Assembly (NCBI RefSeq): GCF_032452875.1
Contig: NC_083880.1
Span: 58,726,829-58,790,828, forward strand
Length of the DNA: 64,000 nt
Origin: Bos javanicus
Lineage: Eukaryota; Chordata; Mammalia; Artiodactyla; Bovidae
Direction: 5' to 3'
Below are positions 21,426-32,360 of the stretch, one piece after another (positions within the stretch are counted from its first letter, which is position 1; every line of letters starts with the position of its first letter). The position numbers were made by a program, and so were the translations under genes. A model generated the notes under the pieces. It saw nothing but the letters and a program-made list of their open reading frames with translations. It was not told where the DNA came from and ran no database searches.

Positions 21426-21469
21426 ACACAGCGTCAGCCCCACTCCCTGGGGCTTCTCTCCCACAGTTC

Positions 21470-21582
21470 TTCCTCCCCTGCTTCTTTCCTCCCTTCCTTC
21501 CTTCCTCTGTCCCTCCCTCCCTCTTCACCTCTCTCTCTTTCTTTCCCTTCCTACTTTCTTTCCTTCTCTCTCTCTCCAGACC
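21470..21582. repeat. CT-rich low-complexity tract
   Basis: Over 110 bases of mainly C and T with TTCC, TCCC and TCTC words. Confidence 0.8.
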
Positions 21583-22240
21583 AGCAGCATCAGCACCACC
21601 AGAACACACATTGTCAGAAGCCCACAGGGCAGTGGTGGGCACGTACCATCCTAAGGGGTCCTCTTAGAGCATCTCCCCTCATAAGGGATGCTAGTGAAAA
21701 GCCTCCAGGCCCATCTGACTCCAGACGCCGTGCTGGGCTGGGATGGAAACTTCAGGAGGCTCCGTGACTAGATTCAAGTATGCTTGGGTCTCACGCTTCA
21801 GCCAGGCACTTAACTGGCATATTCCTCTTTCTAGCCTAGGAAATGGCTTTAAAAAGCTCTGCAGAATCTAGTCCTGGGAACCCTGGCTCTGCCGATCCGT
21901 CATGTCCCCAGGGAGGCCACTCTGCCAGCCCAGGAGAGGCCTGGGCTGGATCTTGGCACTAACCACAAGGGGCCTACTCTGGTGGGTCCCATGGGTGGCT
22001 CACCCCCACCCTAATGATACAGCCACAGACCCCGAGCACCTCAAAGTCTTACACCATCTCCTGCACAGAGCAAGCCCTGGGGAAGGGATACTGTGAAGGG
22101 GGAGAACTTGTGGACACAGGACTCTGTCTTGTCTCCTCCGATTCCTGAGGCAGAGACTCTGTCCTTTGAGGCAGGAAGCATCTGTCCAAGTTCCCTGCTC
22201 TGCACCCTGGATTCAGCACCGTCTCGGCCTGTTGCTCCTG
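21583..22240. other. Unassigned segment
   Basis: No repeat or gene recognised. Confidence 0.5.
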
Positions 22241-22244
22241 ACTC

Positions 22245-22350
22245 CCAACCTCGACTTCCCCATCTGTAGAATAGACTGACCATCGTTTCCATCCCATGAG
22301 GGTGTCGTGAGGACTAAGCGAGATGCTGCAGCAAGGGAGGCCAGGCTGGC
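22245..22350 (+). mobile_element. MIR fragment
   Basis: 'cgacttccccatctgtagaa' then 'gggtgtcgtgaggactaagc' reproduces the MIR core and its 3' half. Confidence 0.6.
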
Positions 22351-22407
22351 ACTGGCTCAGTGAATCTATAACAGGAGAAAGGTCAGAAATTAAAGGAAAA
22401 ACTGTGT

Positions 22408-22617
22408 GTGGGCTAAGTCACTTTAGTCGTGTCCAACTCTTTGTGATCCTATGGACTGTAGCCCCCCAGGCTCCTCTGTCCGTGGGATTTCCCAGGCAAG
22501 AATGTTGGTGTGGGTTGCCATGCCTCCTCCAGGGGATCTTCCTGACGCAGGATGTGTCTCTTACATCTCCTGCGTTGACAGGTGGGTTCTTTACCACTAG
22601 CACCACCTGGGAGACCC
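22408..22617 (-). mobile_element. Bov-tA SINE, full length
   Basis: Complete reverse copy ending with the head 'ccacctgggagaccc'. No clear flanking duplication is seen. Confidence 0.92.
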
Positions 22618-23915
22618 AAATAGAAAGGTGGAGGATCAAAAATGGGGCATGGCAGGGCAGCTCTGATGGGGCCCCTGAACCAGGGATGAATGAACCGTTC
22701 CCAGTGGGTACACCTCTCAGGAGGAAGTAGACATTCCAAAATACTTGTGGAAAACAGGAGCTCTTCCCATGTTGGGGGGAGGCAACCTCAGGGTCCCATC
22801 CAGACCCATAATCCTACGCCAGGGCCCAGTGAGAAAGAAAACTTGGGGCCTTTATTCAAAAAGCATCGAGACTTTCTAAACAGTGGCGGCAGAGCATTAA
22901 AGTCGGTGTGAGGTGCTTCAGAGAGGGCCTGTGTGACCACCCGAGTCGCACACCCAGAAAGCCAGCCTTGCTCAGGGGTCTCTCTGCCTTCAGAGAGTGA
23001 AATCTGGAGACCACTCTTAGCAGATACCTTTACCCAAGCAGTCTAGCCACACACTCCCTCTCCTCCAATAGTTCCCCAAAGTGCAAATCGATCTAAGGGT
23101 CAGAGTGGCCCACACCATTAACAAGAGGGGAAGTGGGAGAGGGGGAGGTGACCCTGGGAAAAGTCAAAGTGTCACCACGCAGCTCCAGGAGATAAGCTGA
23201 TGATAGCCAGCAGCCACCAGGCATTTGCCATGATGCCAGAAACGGCACTTGTCTGCTTCCTGTGATCTAGGAAGGAAGTCAGCTCACACACAAGGGACCC
23301 CTGCCCCAGTCCAGGCAGTGGGTAGGCGCTTAAAGCCTTCAAGTGCCCGCAGAGCACGCTGCAGGATGGAGCCAGCCACCGACGGGACCATGCAGCACAG
23401 GGACGAACAACCTTCCCAGAGCATCCAGGTGCCTCTGGCCACTGGGAGCCTGCAGATTCAGGGGCAGGGGGATACTCCTGCCTGAGAACCTCAGTTTCTC
23501 TGGAGGTCTTCTGATGGGTGCGCACAGCAGAGGGGAAGGAGTTGGGCCCCTCAAAACAAAACAAAAGGACTCTGGCACTGGGGACACTGCAGAGCAGCCA
23601 GGGCCCTGTGGGCCGTGGGGAGTTGGGGGAGGCCATGCGGCAGGAGAAACAGGGGAGTACAGGGTTGGGGGTCAGCTCCTCACCTCATGCCTGAGGCAGT
23701 GCCAGCAGAGGTGGCCGCAGACAGAGACCAGGCCCCATTCTCAGGGAGTCAAGGCTCTAGGGCAATTACAGACAGACAGCACTCCCCGCCCCACCCCCCA
23801 ACAAATATGCCCCGCACCGTGCAAAAGTTTTCCCAATAGACAAGAAGAAACTAGAGGACCCAGCCATGCAGTCTCCCCCAATGCTGCTCTGTGTGGCCTC
23901 GACTAATCTGCCACC
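22618..23915. other. Unassigned GC-rich segment
   Basis: About 1.3 kb in which I recognise no repeat. The 187-codon plus frame at 23343-23906 is low in domain-like content and overlaps equally long frames on the minus strand, so it is not called as a gene. Confidence 0.5.
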
Positions 23916-24030
23916 ATCAGAACCTCCATCCTACAGAGGAGGAGCCTGAGGGTCAGGGAGGAACTGCATCTCTGGGGTCACACCACTGATCAACGGCAAA
24001 AGCAGTATTTAACCCAGATCTGAGTCACCT
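23916..24030 (-). mobile_element. MIR fragment
   Basis: 'catcctacagaggaggagcc' and 'tgagggtcagggaggaactg' with 'tttaacccagatctgagtca' give a reverse MIR. Confidence 0.62.
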
Positions 24031-24042
24031 TCAGGGTTTTCT

Positions 24043-24247
24043 AGGGCATCCCAGGTGGCACTAGTAGTAAAGAACTCGACTGCCAATGCAGGAGACGTAA
24101 GAGGTGCAGATTCGATGCATGGGTCAGAAAGATCCCATGGAGGAGGTCACACCAACCCACTCCAGTATTCTTGTCTGGAGACTCTCATGGCTATAGTCCA
24201 TGGGGTCACAAAGAATCAGACACTATTGAGGCAACTTAGCACACATG
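24043..24247 (+). mobile_element. Bov-tA SINE
   Basis: The head 'gggcatcccaggtggcacta' and the body to 'gaggcaacttagcacaca' are present, with a short internal loss near 24180 ('ctcatggctatagtcca'). Confidence 0.9.
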
Positions 24248-24368
24248 CACGCTTCTTTCCAATCTTAGGAAGTCCTCCTCTCCTCCAGGGATGGCTATAT
24301 CCCCTTTGCCCATCCAGCCCTGAACTCTGTCCTCCAACCACCCACCTTGGGGAGGGCCCACTGACTCA

Positions 24369-24408
24369 TACACACACACACATACAGATACACACACAGA
24401 GACACACA
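24369..24408. repeat. CA microsatellite
   Basis: (CA)n with ATAG interruptions, about 40 bases. Confidence 0.85.
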
Positions 24409-24430
24409 ATGGCTTTAGAATTTCCCCACA

Positions 24431-24656
24431 AGGGATTTTGTTGGTGGTCCAATGGTTAAGAATCTGCCTTCCAATGCAGGAGACATGGGTTCAATCCCTG
24501 ATCAGGGAACTAAGATCCCACGTGCCTTGGAGTAACTAACCTTGTGTGCTACAATACTGAGCCTGCAAATTACAGCGAAAGATCCCACATGCCTCAACTA
24601 AGACCTGACGCAGCCAAATAAATAAGTATTAAAAATAAAAATACTTTATTAAAACA
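24431..24656 (+). mobile_element. CHR-type SINE
   Basis: The head 'ttgttggtggtccaatggtt' is followed by 'gggaactaagatcccacgtg' and an AATAAATAAG tail. Flanks AGAATTTCCCCACA (24417-24430) and AGAATTTCCCCTCA (24657-24670) match at 13 of 14 bases. Confidence 0.9.
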
Positions 24657-24708
24657 AGAATTTCCCCTCAGTTGGCTTCTTGCCCTGGGTGGTGTGATGG
24701 GAGATATT

Positions 24709-24733
24709 CACACATACACACACACACACACAT
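24709..24733. repeat. CA microsatellite
   Basis: (CA)n of 25 bases with one T. Confidence 0.85.
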
Positions 24734-24849
24734 TTTTGTCTCATGGAATGCAGAGATGACTACATTCCCACTCCCATATCTTTTGGAAATAGCACTTAGA
24801 ATTTTCTTACAGGACTCTCTACCTCAAGTCAATTCCCTATTGTTTGGGT

Positions 24850-25557
24850 AGTGAAAAAGTTGGCTTAAAGCTCAACATTCAGAAAACTAAGATCATGGCA
24901 TCCAGTCCCATCACTTCATGGCAAATAGATGGGGAAACAGTGGAAACAGTGGCTGACTTTATTTTTCTGGGCTCTAAAATCACTGCAGATGGTGACTGCA
25001 GCCATGAAATTAAAAGATGCTTACTCCTTGGAAGGAAAGTTATGACCAACTCAGACAGCATATTAAAAAGCAGAGACATTACTTTGTCAACAAAGGTCTG
25101 TCTAGTCAAGGCTATGGTTTTTTCCAGTGGTCATATATGGATGTGAGAGTTGGACTATGAAGAAAGCTGAGCGCCAAAGAATTGATGCTTTTGAACTGCG
25201 GTGTTGGAGAAGACTCTCGAGAGCCCTTTGCAAGGATATCCAACCAGTCCATCCTAAATGAGATCAGTCCTGGATGTTCCTTGGAAGGACTGATTTTGAA
25301 GCTGAAACTCCAATACTTTGGCCATCTGATGCGAAGAGCTGACTCATTTGAAAAGATCCTGATGCTGGGAAAGATTGAGGGCAGGAGGAGAAGGGGATGA
25401 CAGAGGATAAGATGGTGGGATGGCATTACCGACTCAATGGACATGAGTTTGGGTAAACTCCAGGAGCTGGTGATGGACAGGGAGGCCTGGCATGCTGCGG
25501 CTCATGGGGTTGCAAAGAGTCGGACACAACTGAGCGACTGAACTGAACTGAACTGAG
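24850..25557 (+). mobile_element. BovB (RTE) LINE, 3' fragment
   Basis: About 710 bases of the BovB 3' end, sense. Two frames (24844-25146 and 25182-25400) encode pieces of the region after the polymerase core; a frameshift near 25130-25180 separates them. It ends with GACTGAACTGAACTGAACTG at 25535-25554, the usual BovB short-repeat tail. Confidence 0.93.
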
Positions 25558-26204
25558 GGGAATCCCATTTCGAGGGTCCAAGGGTGGACATGTGACTCAG
25601 TCCTGGCCCATCAGCTTATTCCATCCTCCAGGCCTCAGAGATTGATTCACAGGCAGGAAGATGACCCAAATCAATCCAGTCTGTTAATTCTGTGAAACTG
25701 TTGGAAAGAAATAACCTGAGTTTCTATTGGAAGAGGAGGTGGGAGGATGTAAATCTTGACCTGCCAGGAGTTCACTCGAAAGGAAGACAGAGCCACTGAT
25801 GGAGAGAAATCAAGTCCTGGTGACAGGATTTGATCTCCTGGAGCCAGAACCAGACCATTTCAGTTACATAAAAATCGTTTTTCGTAAGTCTATTCTGTCA
25901 GAGTTGGTGTCACTCATGACAGAGCCCTGCGCAGTTTTCTGTCTCTTTCTTTTGTGAAGGATACAGTCACACAGGAGCAGATTCCACACTTGGCTCTCAA
26001 ACACAGTGCCCAGAACTTGGAGAAATTCCCAAAGCTGGCCCAAGGAAGGCTCTGGAATGGAGCCTGTGCCTCTCACTGACTTTTCTTTCTAAGGCAATTT
26101 GACCAGGAGTTCTTCCCAAGAGTGCTCTTGTCCCCCTCATGTAGCACAGAGAGCCTCCAATCCTCGTGGGAGGCAGAACCCTGTCTTCTGGTGCAGACAC
26201 CTGG
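25558..26204. other. Unassigned segment
   Basis: No repeat or gene recognised between the BovB end and the LTR-like element. Confidence 0.5.
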
Positions 26205-27065
26205 CATAATATCTTTCCCTTGAATTTGGGCAGGACTGTGAAGAAGATGGAATATCAGTCCTAAGAAGAAGTCACTAATCAGTTGACTTGGAGTTTCTCC
26301 AAGGGGAGATTACCTGGGATGGGCCTGGTTTAATCAGGTGAGGTATTAAAAGAGACAAGGCCCTCCTGAAATCAGAGTTTGAAACCGTGAGGACTGAGAG
26401 AGAGGGTCACATGGTAAGGGTCTTCAAGTAGCCTGAAGAAGCTGAGAGTAGTTTCCAGCCAACAGCTACAGGACAAAGGCATCTTAGTTCTGAGTCTTTG
26501 ACAACTTGAGGTAGCTTATTGCTCAGTCGCTCAGCCGTGTCTGACTCTCTGCAATCCCATGGACTGCAGGATGCCAGGCTTCTCTGTCCTTCACTATCTC
26601 CTGGAGTTTACTCTGACTCATGTCCATTGAGTCGGTGATGCCATCCAACCATCTCATCCTCTGTCACCCCCTTCTCCTCCTTCCCTCTTTCTCAGTACCA
26701 GGGTCTTTTCCAATGTGTCGGCTCTTCGTATCACATGGCCAAAGTACTGGTGCTTCAGCTTTAGCATCAGTCCTTCCAATGAATATTCAGTGTTGATTTT
26801 CTTTAGGATTGACTGGTTTGATCTCCTTGCAGTCCAAGAGACTCTTGAGAGTCTTCTCCAGCACCACAATTCAAAAGCACCAATTCTGAAGATAGACTTT
26901 CGGTGGGTAAGCCTCCCAATGAGAACCCAGCTCAGCCCACTCCACGGCTGCAGCCTTGTCAGACTCTGAGCAGAGAGCTAGCTACCAACTTCTGACCCAT
27001 AGGCACCCTGAGTGCTTATTCAGCCACTAAGTTTATGGCTCTTTTTTACACAGTTTTGAAGATGA
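26205..27065 (+). mobile_element. Ancient LTR (MaLR/ERVL type), split by BovB
   Basis: 'aaggggagattacctgggat' and 'gggcctggtttaatcaggtg' lie before the BovB; 'acttctgacccataggcacc' and 'cagccactaagtttatggc' lie after it. This is the order of an old mammalian LTR without internal genes. Subfamily not resolved. Confidence 0.5.
26515..26886 (-). mobile_element. BovB (RTE) LINE, 3' fragment
   Basis: A 370-base reverse copy runs from GCTCAGTCGCTCAGCCGTG to 'cacaattcaaaagcaccaat' and splits the older LTR. Confidence 0.9.
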
Positions 27066-27699
27066 ACAGACCTCTCCTCCGCCTGGCTCACCTTCTCTTT
27101 GTTCAGGCCTCAAAGGTCCCCACCTCATAGGTCCTCCTGACCCCTGCTGTAGGCAGAACCCCCACCCCCACCCCATCCCATCAGCCTCCAGTCTCTTACC
27201 CACTTTAATGGCCTTCTAGCCCTTCTACCTGCCACAGCATGGACACCACAAGCCTGCTGATTCTTTACCCATCTCCCTGTGGATACGGAACTCCGGGGGA
27301 GGCGGTGGGTGGGGAGGGGAGGCGGGGCATGGCCTGACTGTAGACTGGCTGCCGTTGCTGCCCTGGGCTAAAAACTTTGCAAATGAGAAGGCTTCTATCA
27401 ACACTGGTTGAATGAACCAGTGAGTGAATGAATGAACAAGCAATTGAATGAAGAACCAGCCAATTTCAGCTGCTCAGAAGCCCTGACCAGTTGTAGCTCT
27501 TGCGGGGAGCAGATAAGCATGTGGTTTCCAAAGTTCCGGTTCCTCTAGAGCAGCTGAAGTGCTCCCCATGATCTCTGCGGCTGGCTGGGCCGAGAATATC
27601 TTCCCAAGGCGCGTGCATACTCAGGGTCAGCAAACTTCTTCCCAGAGCCTGGGTGCTCAGGCTGCATCCCCACACTGGCCCTGCTCCTCAGGAGCCTGT
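27066..27699. other. Unassigned segment
   Basis: Contains a C-rich patch at 27158-27180 and GAATGAATGAA words at 27425-27450 that may be a trace of L2. No gene seen. Confidence 0.45.
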
Positions 27700-27995
27700 G
27701 GCCCTGTCAACTGAGCTCTCCATGCCTTGGTCTTCTTATCTACAAAATGGGTACAAGAGGAACTTCCCTGGTGCTCCAGTGGCTAAGACTTCACCTTCAA
27801 ATGCAGGGGGTACAGGTCTGATCCCTGGTTGGGGAGCTAGGATACCACATGCTTCGTGGCCAAAAAACCAAAACATGAGACAGAAACAATGTTGTAGCAG
27901 ATTTAATAAAGACTTTGAAAATGGCCCATTAAAAAAAAATCTTTTAAAAAAATGGGCACAAGAGTTTAACTGGCTCCCAAGACTTTTTGAGGATT
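27700..27995 (+). mobile_element. MIR split by a CHR SINE
   Basis: 'tggtcttcttatctacaaaa' followed by TGGGTACAAGAG is the MIR core; after the SINE the MIR goes on with 'tttttgaggattagatgaac'. Confidence 0.65.
27760..27948 (+). mobile_element. CHR-type SINE, short form
   Basis: Head 'gaacttccctggtgctccag', body with 'gccaaaaaaccaaaacatga', A-rich end. The flanks AAAATGGGTACAAGAG (27744-27759) and AAAATGGGCACAAGAG (27949-27964) match at 15 of 16 bases. Confidence 0.92.
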
Positions 27996-28910
27996 AGATG
28001 AACTCATTTGTACCCAGTTGTACCCAACTCATTTGTCCCTAAAAGGGGCCCAATTCACTTTAACAAGTATTATAATGGAAATGTATTTGCAGCACTACCA
28101 AGAAGGGTGGTTTCCATCAAGAATCACCCCCCCAACTTTCTTGGTGCAAGCTGCAGTGTCTGACTGGCTCCATCTGGGCCATGAGACCAGAGGAGGAGAT
28201 ACAGCAGACCCTTAGCATAGTGACACCCCAGGGCTGTGGGTGGAGGGGCTGTGTGAGCAGTTGAGGATGTCAGTTCAGCACTTGATGTCTTAGCTTGGGG
28301 GTTTCCCAGAGAGAAGCCATGGTCCTCCCTCTTCGTGCCCTGAGCAGATCCCGAGTCTTCCCACCCCCACTGCCAACTTCACTGAGCAGGAAACAGAAAT
28401 GCCTGGGCCCGCAACCAACAGGAGAAAGAAACGCAAGCCTTTGGGGAGGGCAAAGAGGTGCATGCCAAGGGCAGAGGGCCACCGGGCCCAGGGCTGTGAA
28501 GCTGTGGGTGACCCTGGAGAAAGCAAAGAACTGCCAAACCCACCTCTGGGCTGGGGTCCCAGCAGCGACCACACCTCCAGTGGTAGGGCACGACCAAGAG
28601 GTCCCAGCTTCACACTGGGACCAAGAGGGGGCCGTGAGCACTCCTAGCACATGGTGAGATGTGCCAGCCACAATCCCATCTCTTACTGACTCCCACCCTG
28701 GGCTTCCCCAGGCTGCCCTCTCCTTCCTCCCTCCCACTGAGTGCCAAGGTGCCCAGTAGAGTAGAAGTGTTCTGGAAACAGGGTGTTGACAGAGCGTTAC
28801 CCGAACAGCCCTCGATGCCCCATCTCACCCCGTCAGCCAGTGCATTTCATCACGTGCCCCTAGAAGTGAGCCACCCAGACTCACAAGCTGTGCTCAGTGC
28901 CCCCGACTAG
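27996..28910. other. Unassigned GC-rich segment
   Basis: No repeat recognised from about 28060 on. Frames of 72-155 codons overlap on both strands at 28270-28830; none shows a domain, a signal peptide or splice borders. Confidence 0.5.
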
Positions 28911-28920
28911 CATGCCAGCA

Positions 28921-29145
28921 TGCTAACTGACTGGATGCCCCTGCTGGCTCAGATGGTAAAGAATCTGCCCACAGTGCGGGAGACCCAGGTTCGATCCCCG
29001 CGTTGGGAAACTCCTCTGGTGAAGGGAATGGCTACCCACTCCAGTATTCTTGCCTGGAGAAATTCATGGACAGAGGAGCTGGTGGGCTACAGTCCATGGA
29101 GTTGCAGAGTCGGGCACACTGAGACACAAACACTTTCACTTTCAA
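28921..29145 (+). mobile_element. Bov-tA SINE
   Basis: Body complete from 'tgctggctcagatggtaaag' to 'actttcactttca'. CATGCCAGCA occurs at 28911-28920 and 29146-29155, a perfect 10-base flank pair, although the head starts about 15 bases inside the left copy. Confidence 0.9.
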
Positions 29146-29186
29146 CATGCCAGCAAATTGACAGCTGCTAAGTGAAGTGAAACTTG

Positions 29187-29474
29187 TTGTCACTGTTCAG
29201 TCACTAAGTCGTGTCCAATTCTTTGTGACCCCATGGACTGCAGTATGTCAGGCTCCCCCATCCTCCACTATCTCTTGGAGTTTGCTCAGATTCATGTCCA
29301 CTGAGTCAGTGATACTGTCTAACCATTTCATCCTCTGTCGTCCCCTTCTCCTCCTGCCTTCAGTCTTTCCCAGCATCAGGGTAGTCTCCAATGAGTCAGC
29401 TCTTCGCATTAGGTGGCCAAAGTATTGGAGCTTCAGCTTCAGCATCAGTCCTTCTAATGAATATTCAGGGTCAA
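29187..29474 (-). mobile_element. BovB (RTE) LINE, 3' fragment
   Basis: Reverse copy from 'ttgtcactgttcagtcacta' to 'gaatattcagggtc', about 288 bases. Confidence 0.9.
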
Positions 29475-29911
29475 TAAGTGAAACTTAACATCCAGTAACT
29501 TTCACATGACACCCAAGCAAGAGACACCCTCACAGGCTCCTTGAGGAAACTACTCTCCCTCCACCCAACCCTTGAGCCTCCTGCCCCTCTCTGCAGCCCA
29601 CTGGTCACCCAAGAGACACTTCACCACCCTTGGTGGAGCAGGGCTGATAGACAAGAGCAGCCCATGTCCACCGACAGCCAGATGTTGGCAGATTCGAAAT
29701 CAGCCCTGAGTCCATGAGGGCATGTGTCCTGTGCAGGCCTGCTAATTGGCCGCAAGAGGCACAAGAGCCAGGCCACAGCCGCACAGAGTGAGGAAATGGG
29801 GCCATGGGAGGGGAAGGCAGCTGCTGAGCCTCACTTATGTGAAGTTAGCTAAGTGGGCATCCCTCCCTCTGTGTTACATAACTCTCTCTCTGACCTGCCA
29901 GAATGAGGCCG
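29475..29911. other. Unassigned segment
   Basis: No repeat or gene recognised. Confidence 0.45.
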
Positions 29912-30062
29912 TCTCAGCCTGATTTCAGAGTTACCTGGAAAATGCAGATGCCAGAGTCCACTGCAGAGATTTCAAAGCAACTGGTCTGGGGCATGGCCTG
30001 AACACCAGGATTTTAAAAGCCCTTTGGATGACTCCAAAGGCAGACAGGGTTGAGAACACAGC
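29912..30062 (+). mobile_element. MER5A-like DNA transposon remnant
   Basis: 'agagttacctggaaaatgca', 'aactggtctggggcatggcc' and 'caggattttaaaagccc', ending near 'gggttgagaacac', follow the MER5A order. MER5A is a short non-autonomous hAT element. Confidence 0.6.
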
Positions 30063-30548
30063 TCCAGGTTCAGGAGCAGAGCCATGGCCCATGGAAAAAA
30101 AGGCTGGACCCTACCCAACTGCAAGGATCACAGAGTCTTAGATGTAAGCTGAGCCTTAGAGTTGTGCAGTCCACAACCTGTGCAACTGGACACAGAACCC
30201 TTTTGGAGGCGGGGGAGAAACTGAGCATTGAACACTCTTTGTTGATATATAACAACATGGTTCAAACCCTGGCCCTGCTGTTTGTTCAGGGAATTTGTAC
30301 TCCAGATTCCCTCCAACCCTCTAGTGGCCTGGAGAGGGAGACAGAAAACAAAGAATCTCACAAATGAATATATAATGACGGATTTGATAAACACGTGTGA
30401 TAGAAAAGACGAGTCAGGTAATGCAGGAGGCAAAATAACGGTCCCGCAAAGATGTCCAAGCCGCAGTCTCCAGACTCTATGAATATGTTAGGTTATATGA
30501 CAAAGAGGAGTAAAGGCTGCAGAGAGAACTGAGGTTACTAAACAGCTG

Positions 30549-31347
30549 TCATTTTTATGCTTAACATGTGACACTAGATTTTTTTTTCTTAATTTTAAAC
30601 GTTAGGTACAGTTGAAATATGTGACAATTTCATACGCATAGATTGGAAGGTCTTAAAGTTGTGGAATCACTTAGGCAGGAAACAGGATTAAGAAATACAT
30701 GAGAAATCAGAAGATGAATGAAAACATCTAGACAAATTAGAACAACCCACTTTTAAGTGAACAAGGTAAAGTTTTTTTTTTTTTAATTTCTACTCATTTT
30801 ATTTAAATTTCAGGTTATATTGAGAAAATCTTTGTTACATTTTTATTAATTATTTTTATTGAGGTACAATAGACATACAACATTATATTTGTTTCAGGTG
30901 TACAACATAAGGATTCAATAATTGTGTACACTGAGAAATGATCACCACAGTAGCTAACATACATCCCCATACATGGTTACAAAATATTTTTCTTTTTTTC
31001 TGCTGGTGAGGACTTCAAGTTAATCTACTCTCAGGAACTTATGTTTATTTATTTGGCTTCGCTGGGTCTTAGTTGTGGCACAGGGGCTTAGCTGCTCCAG
31101 GGCACATGGGATCTTCCCAGCTCAGGGATCAAACCAGGGATCTCTAGTTGTGGCCTGTGAACTTAGTTGCTGTGTGTGGGATCTAGCTCCATGACCAGGG
31201 ATTGAATCTGGGCACACTGCATTGGGAGCGTGGACTTTTAGCCACTGGACCTCTGGGGAAGTCCCTCTTAGCAACTTTTAAATATGCAATCTGGTATTAT
31301 GAACTATTGTCCCCATGCTATACGTTACATCCCCATTATTTATGTAT
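30549..31347 (-). mobile_element. Old L1 3' region, antisense, inside an LTR
   Basis: 'tgaggtacaatagacataca', 'tttcaggtgtacaacataag' and 'agaaatgatcaccacagtag' are the reverse L1 3' phrases. CTAAACAGCTG is duplicated exactly at 30538-30548 and 31348-31358. A CHR SINE interrupts it. Confidence 0.8.
31041..31264 (-). mobile_element. CHR-type SINE inside L1
   Basis: T-rich tail, 'ttggcttcgctgggtcttag', head 'ctggacctctggggaagtcc'. Flanks at 31028-31040 and 31265-31277 match at 11 of 13 bases. Confidence 0.88.
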
Positions 31348-31807
31348 CTAAACAGCTGACCTTGAGATGAAGCAATTATCCGGGATGATCCAGGTCCAAT
31401 GTAATCACAAAGATCCTTCAGAACCGAAGATAACATATATATAATGTTACATGGCAATGACATCTCAAAAAAAAAAAAAAAAGTGGAAGAGAACTGGAGA
31501 GAGTCAGAGAGATGGCAGACTGAGAAAGACTTGGCCTTGAGCTTGCTGGAGGCAGGGGCCACCAGCCAAGGCTCTGAATTCCGCCAACAAACCAAATAAG
31601 CAGGAAACAGGTGCTTCCCAGATCTCTAGGAAGGAGTGTAGCCAACCACCACCTTGGGAGACCCCAAAACCACAAGCAAGTAGAGCCCCCTGCACTTATG
31701 ACCCATGCACACTCAGCTCATAAAGGCTGTTGTTTACATCCACTCCATTTGTGAGGATTGGGTACAGCAGCAGGTAGAAAAGCTAGTGGGTCAGTGCCCA
31801 AAAGGAG

Positions 31808-31859
31808 GGCGGAGTCTAGTCTGGGGCGGAGTCTAGTCTGGGGGCAGAGTCTAGCCTGA
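31808..31859. repeat. Tandem 17-base repeat, three copies
   Basis: GGCGGAGTCTAGTCTGG occurs twice back to back (31808-31824, 31825-31841); a third copy at 31843-31859 has three changes. No repeat family is recognised. Confidence 0.8.
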
Positions 31860-31954
31860 GGGTGGGAGAGGGCTTCCTGAAGAAGCAGCTCTTGAGGGGA
31901 AAGGGGAGACAGAGGGAACAGAAGGTATGAGGGCCCCTAGGCAGGAGGAAACCT

Positions 31955-32050
31955 TGTGCAAGTGACTAGAGGGCAGACCCCTGGGGACGTCACCACACTC
32001 ACTGAGCCTCAGTTTCCTCCTCTGTGAAATGGGACTGTAAGAGCATTTCT
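31955..32050 (+). mobile_element. MIR fragment
   Basis: 'cactgagcctcagtttcctc' and 'ctctgtgaaatgggactgta' are the MIR core. Confidence 0.7.
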
Positions 32051-32094
32051 TTTTTGAGGGTGAAGAGGGCCTAGGAGCCCTGTGGTGACAGAGC

Positions 32095-32230
32095 AGACAG
32101 CCTGGGCCCTACAGTCAGACCAGAGCTGGATTCAGTCCGGTCTTCTGGTCACTCCTGGGTGACCCGAGCAGCCCGCAGCCCCTCTCTGAGCCTTGCTTCT
32201 CGATCTGTTGGATGAGAGCATGCTGGGAGT
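32095..32230 (+). mobile_element. MIR fragment
   Basis: From the head side ('acagtcagaccagagctgga') through 'gtgacccgagcagccc' to 'gagccttgcttctcgatctg'; most of a MIR in order. Confidence 0.65.
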
Positions 32231-32244
32231 GCTTGACAAGTCCT

Positions 32245-32360
32245 GGTTATTTATCCCCATCATCATCGATGGGAGACTGGGGCTCAGAGATGGGAAGTGA
32301 CATGCTCAGGGTCACACGGAGACCCCGAGGCTGACCTTCCTCTTCCCAGTGTACAGGTAG
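32245..32360 (-). mobile_element. MIR fragment
   Basis: 'ggttatttatccccatcatc', 'ggggctcagagatgggaagt' and 'gacatgctcagggtcacac' form a reverse MIR, tail to tail with the preceding copy. Confidence 0.65.

Larger units (their letters stand above)
30425..31695 (+). mobile_element. Ancient LTR (MaLR type), split by L1
   Basis: The 5' part (30425-30548: 'gcaaagatgtccaagccgca', 'gactctatgaatatgttagg') and the 3' part (31348-31695: 'gctgaccttgagatgaagca', 'aggtccaatgtaatcacaaa') join into one LTR once the L1 is removed. A further insert of about 60 bases ending in a run of 16 A (31467-31482) also interrupts the 3' part. Confidence 0.65.

Noticed and set aside
23343..23906. 187-codon plus-strand frame
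   Set aside because: No domain, no splice or promoter context, and equally long frames on the other strand in GC-rich DNA.
24369..24733. Closely spaced CA repeats, considered as a repeat array with spacers (CRISPR-like)
   Set aside because: They are plain microsatellites separated by a CHR SINE; no conserved unit with unique spacers exists, and the genome is mammalian.
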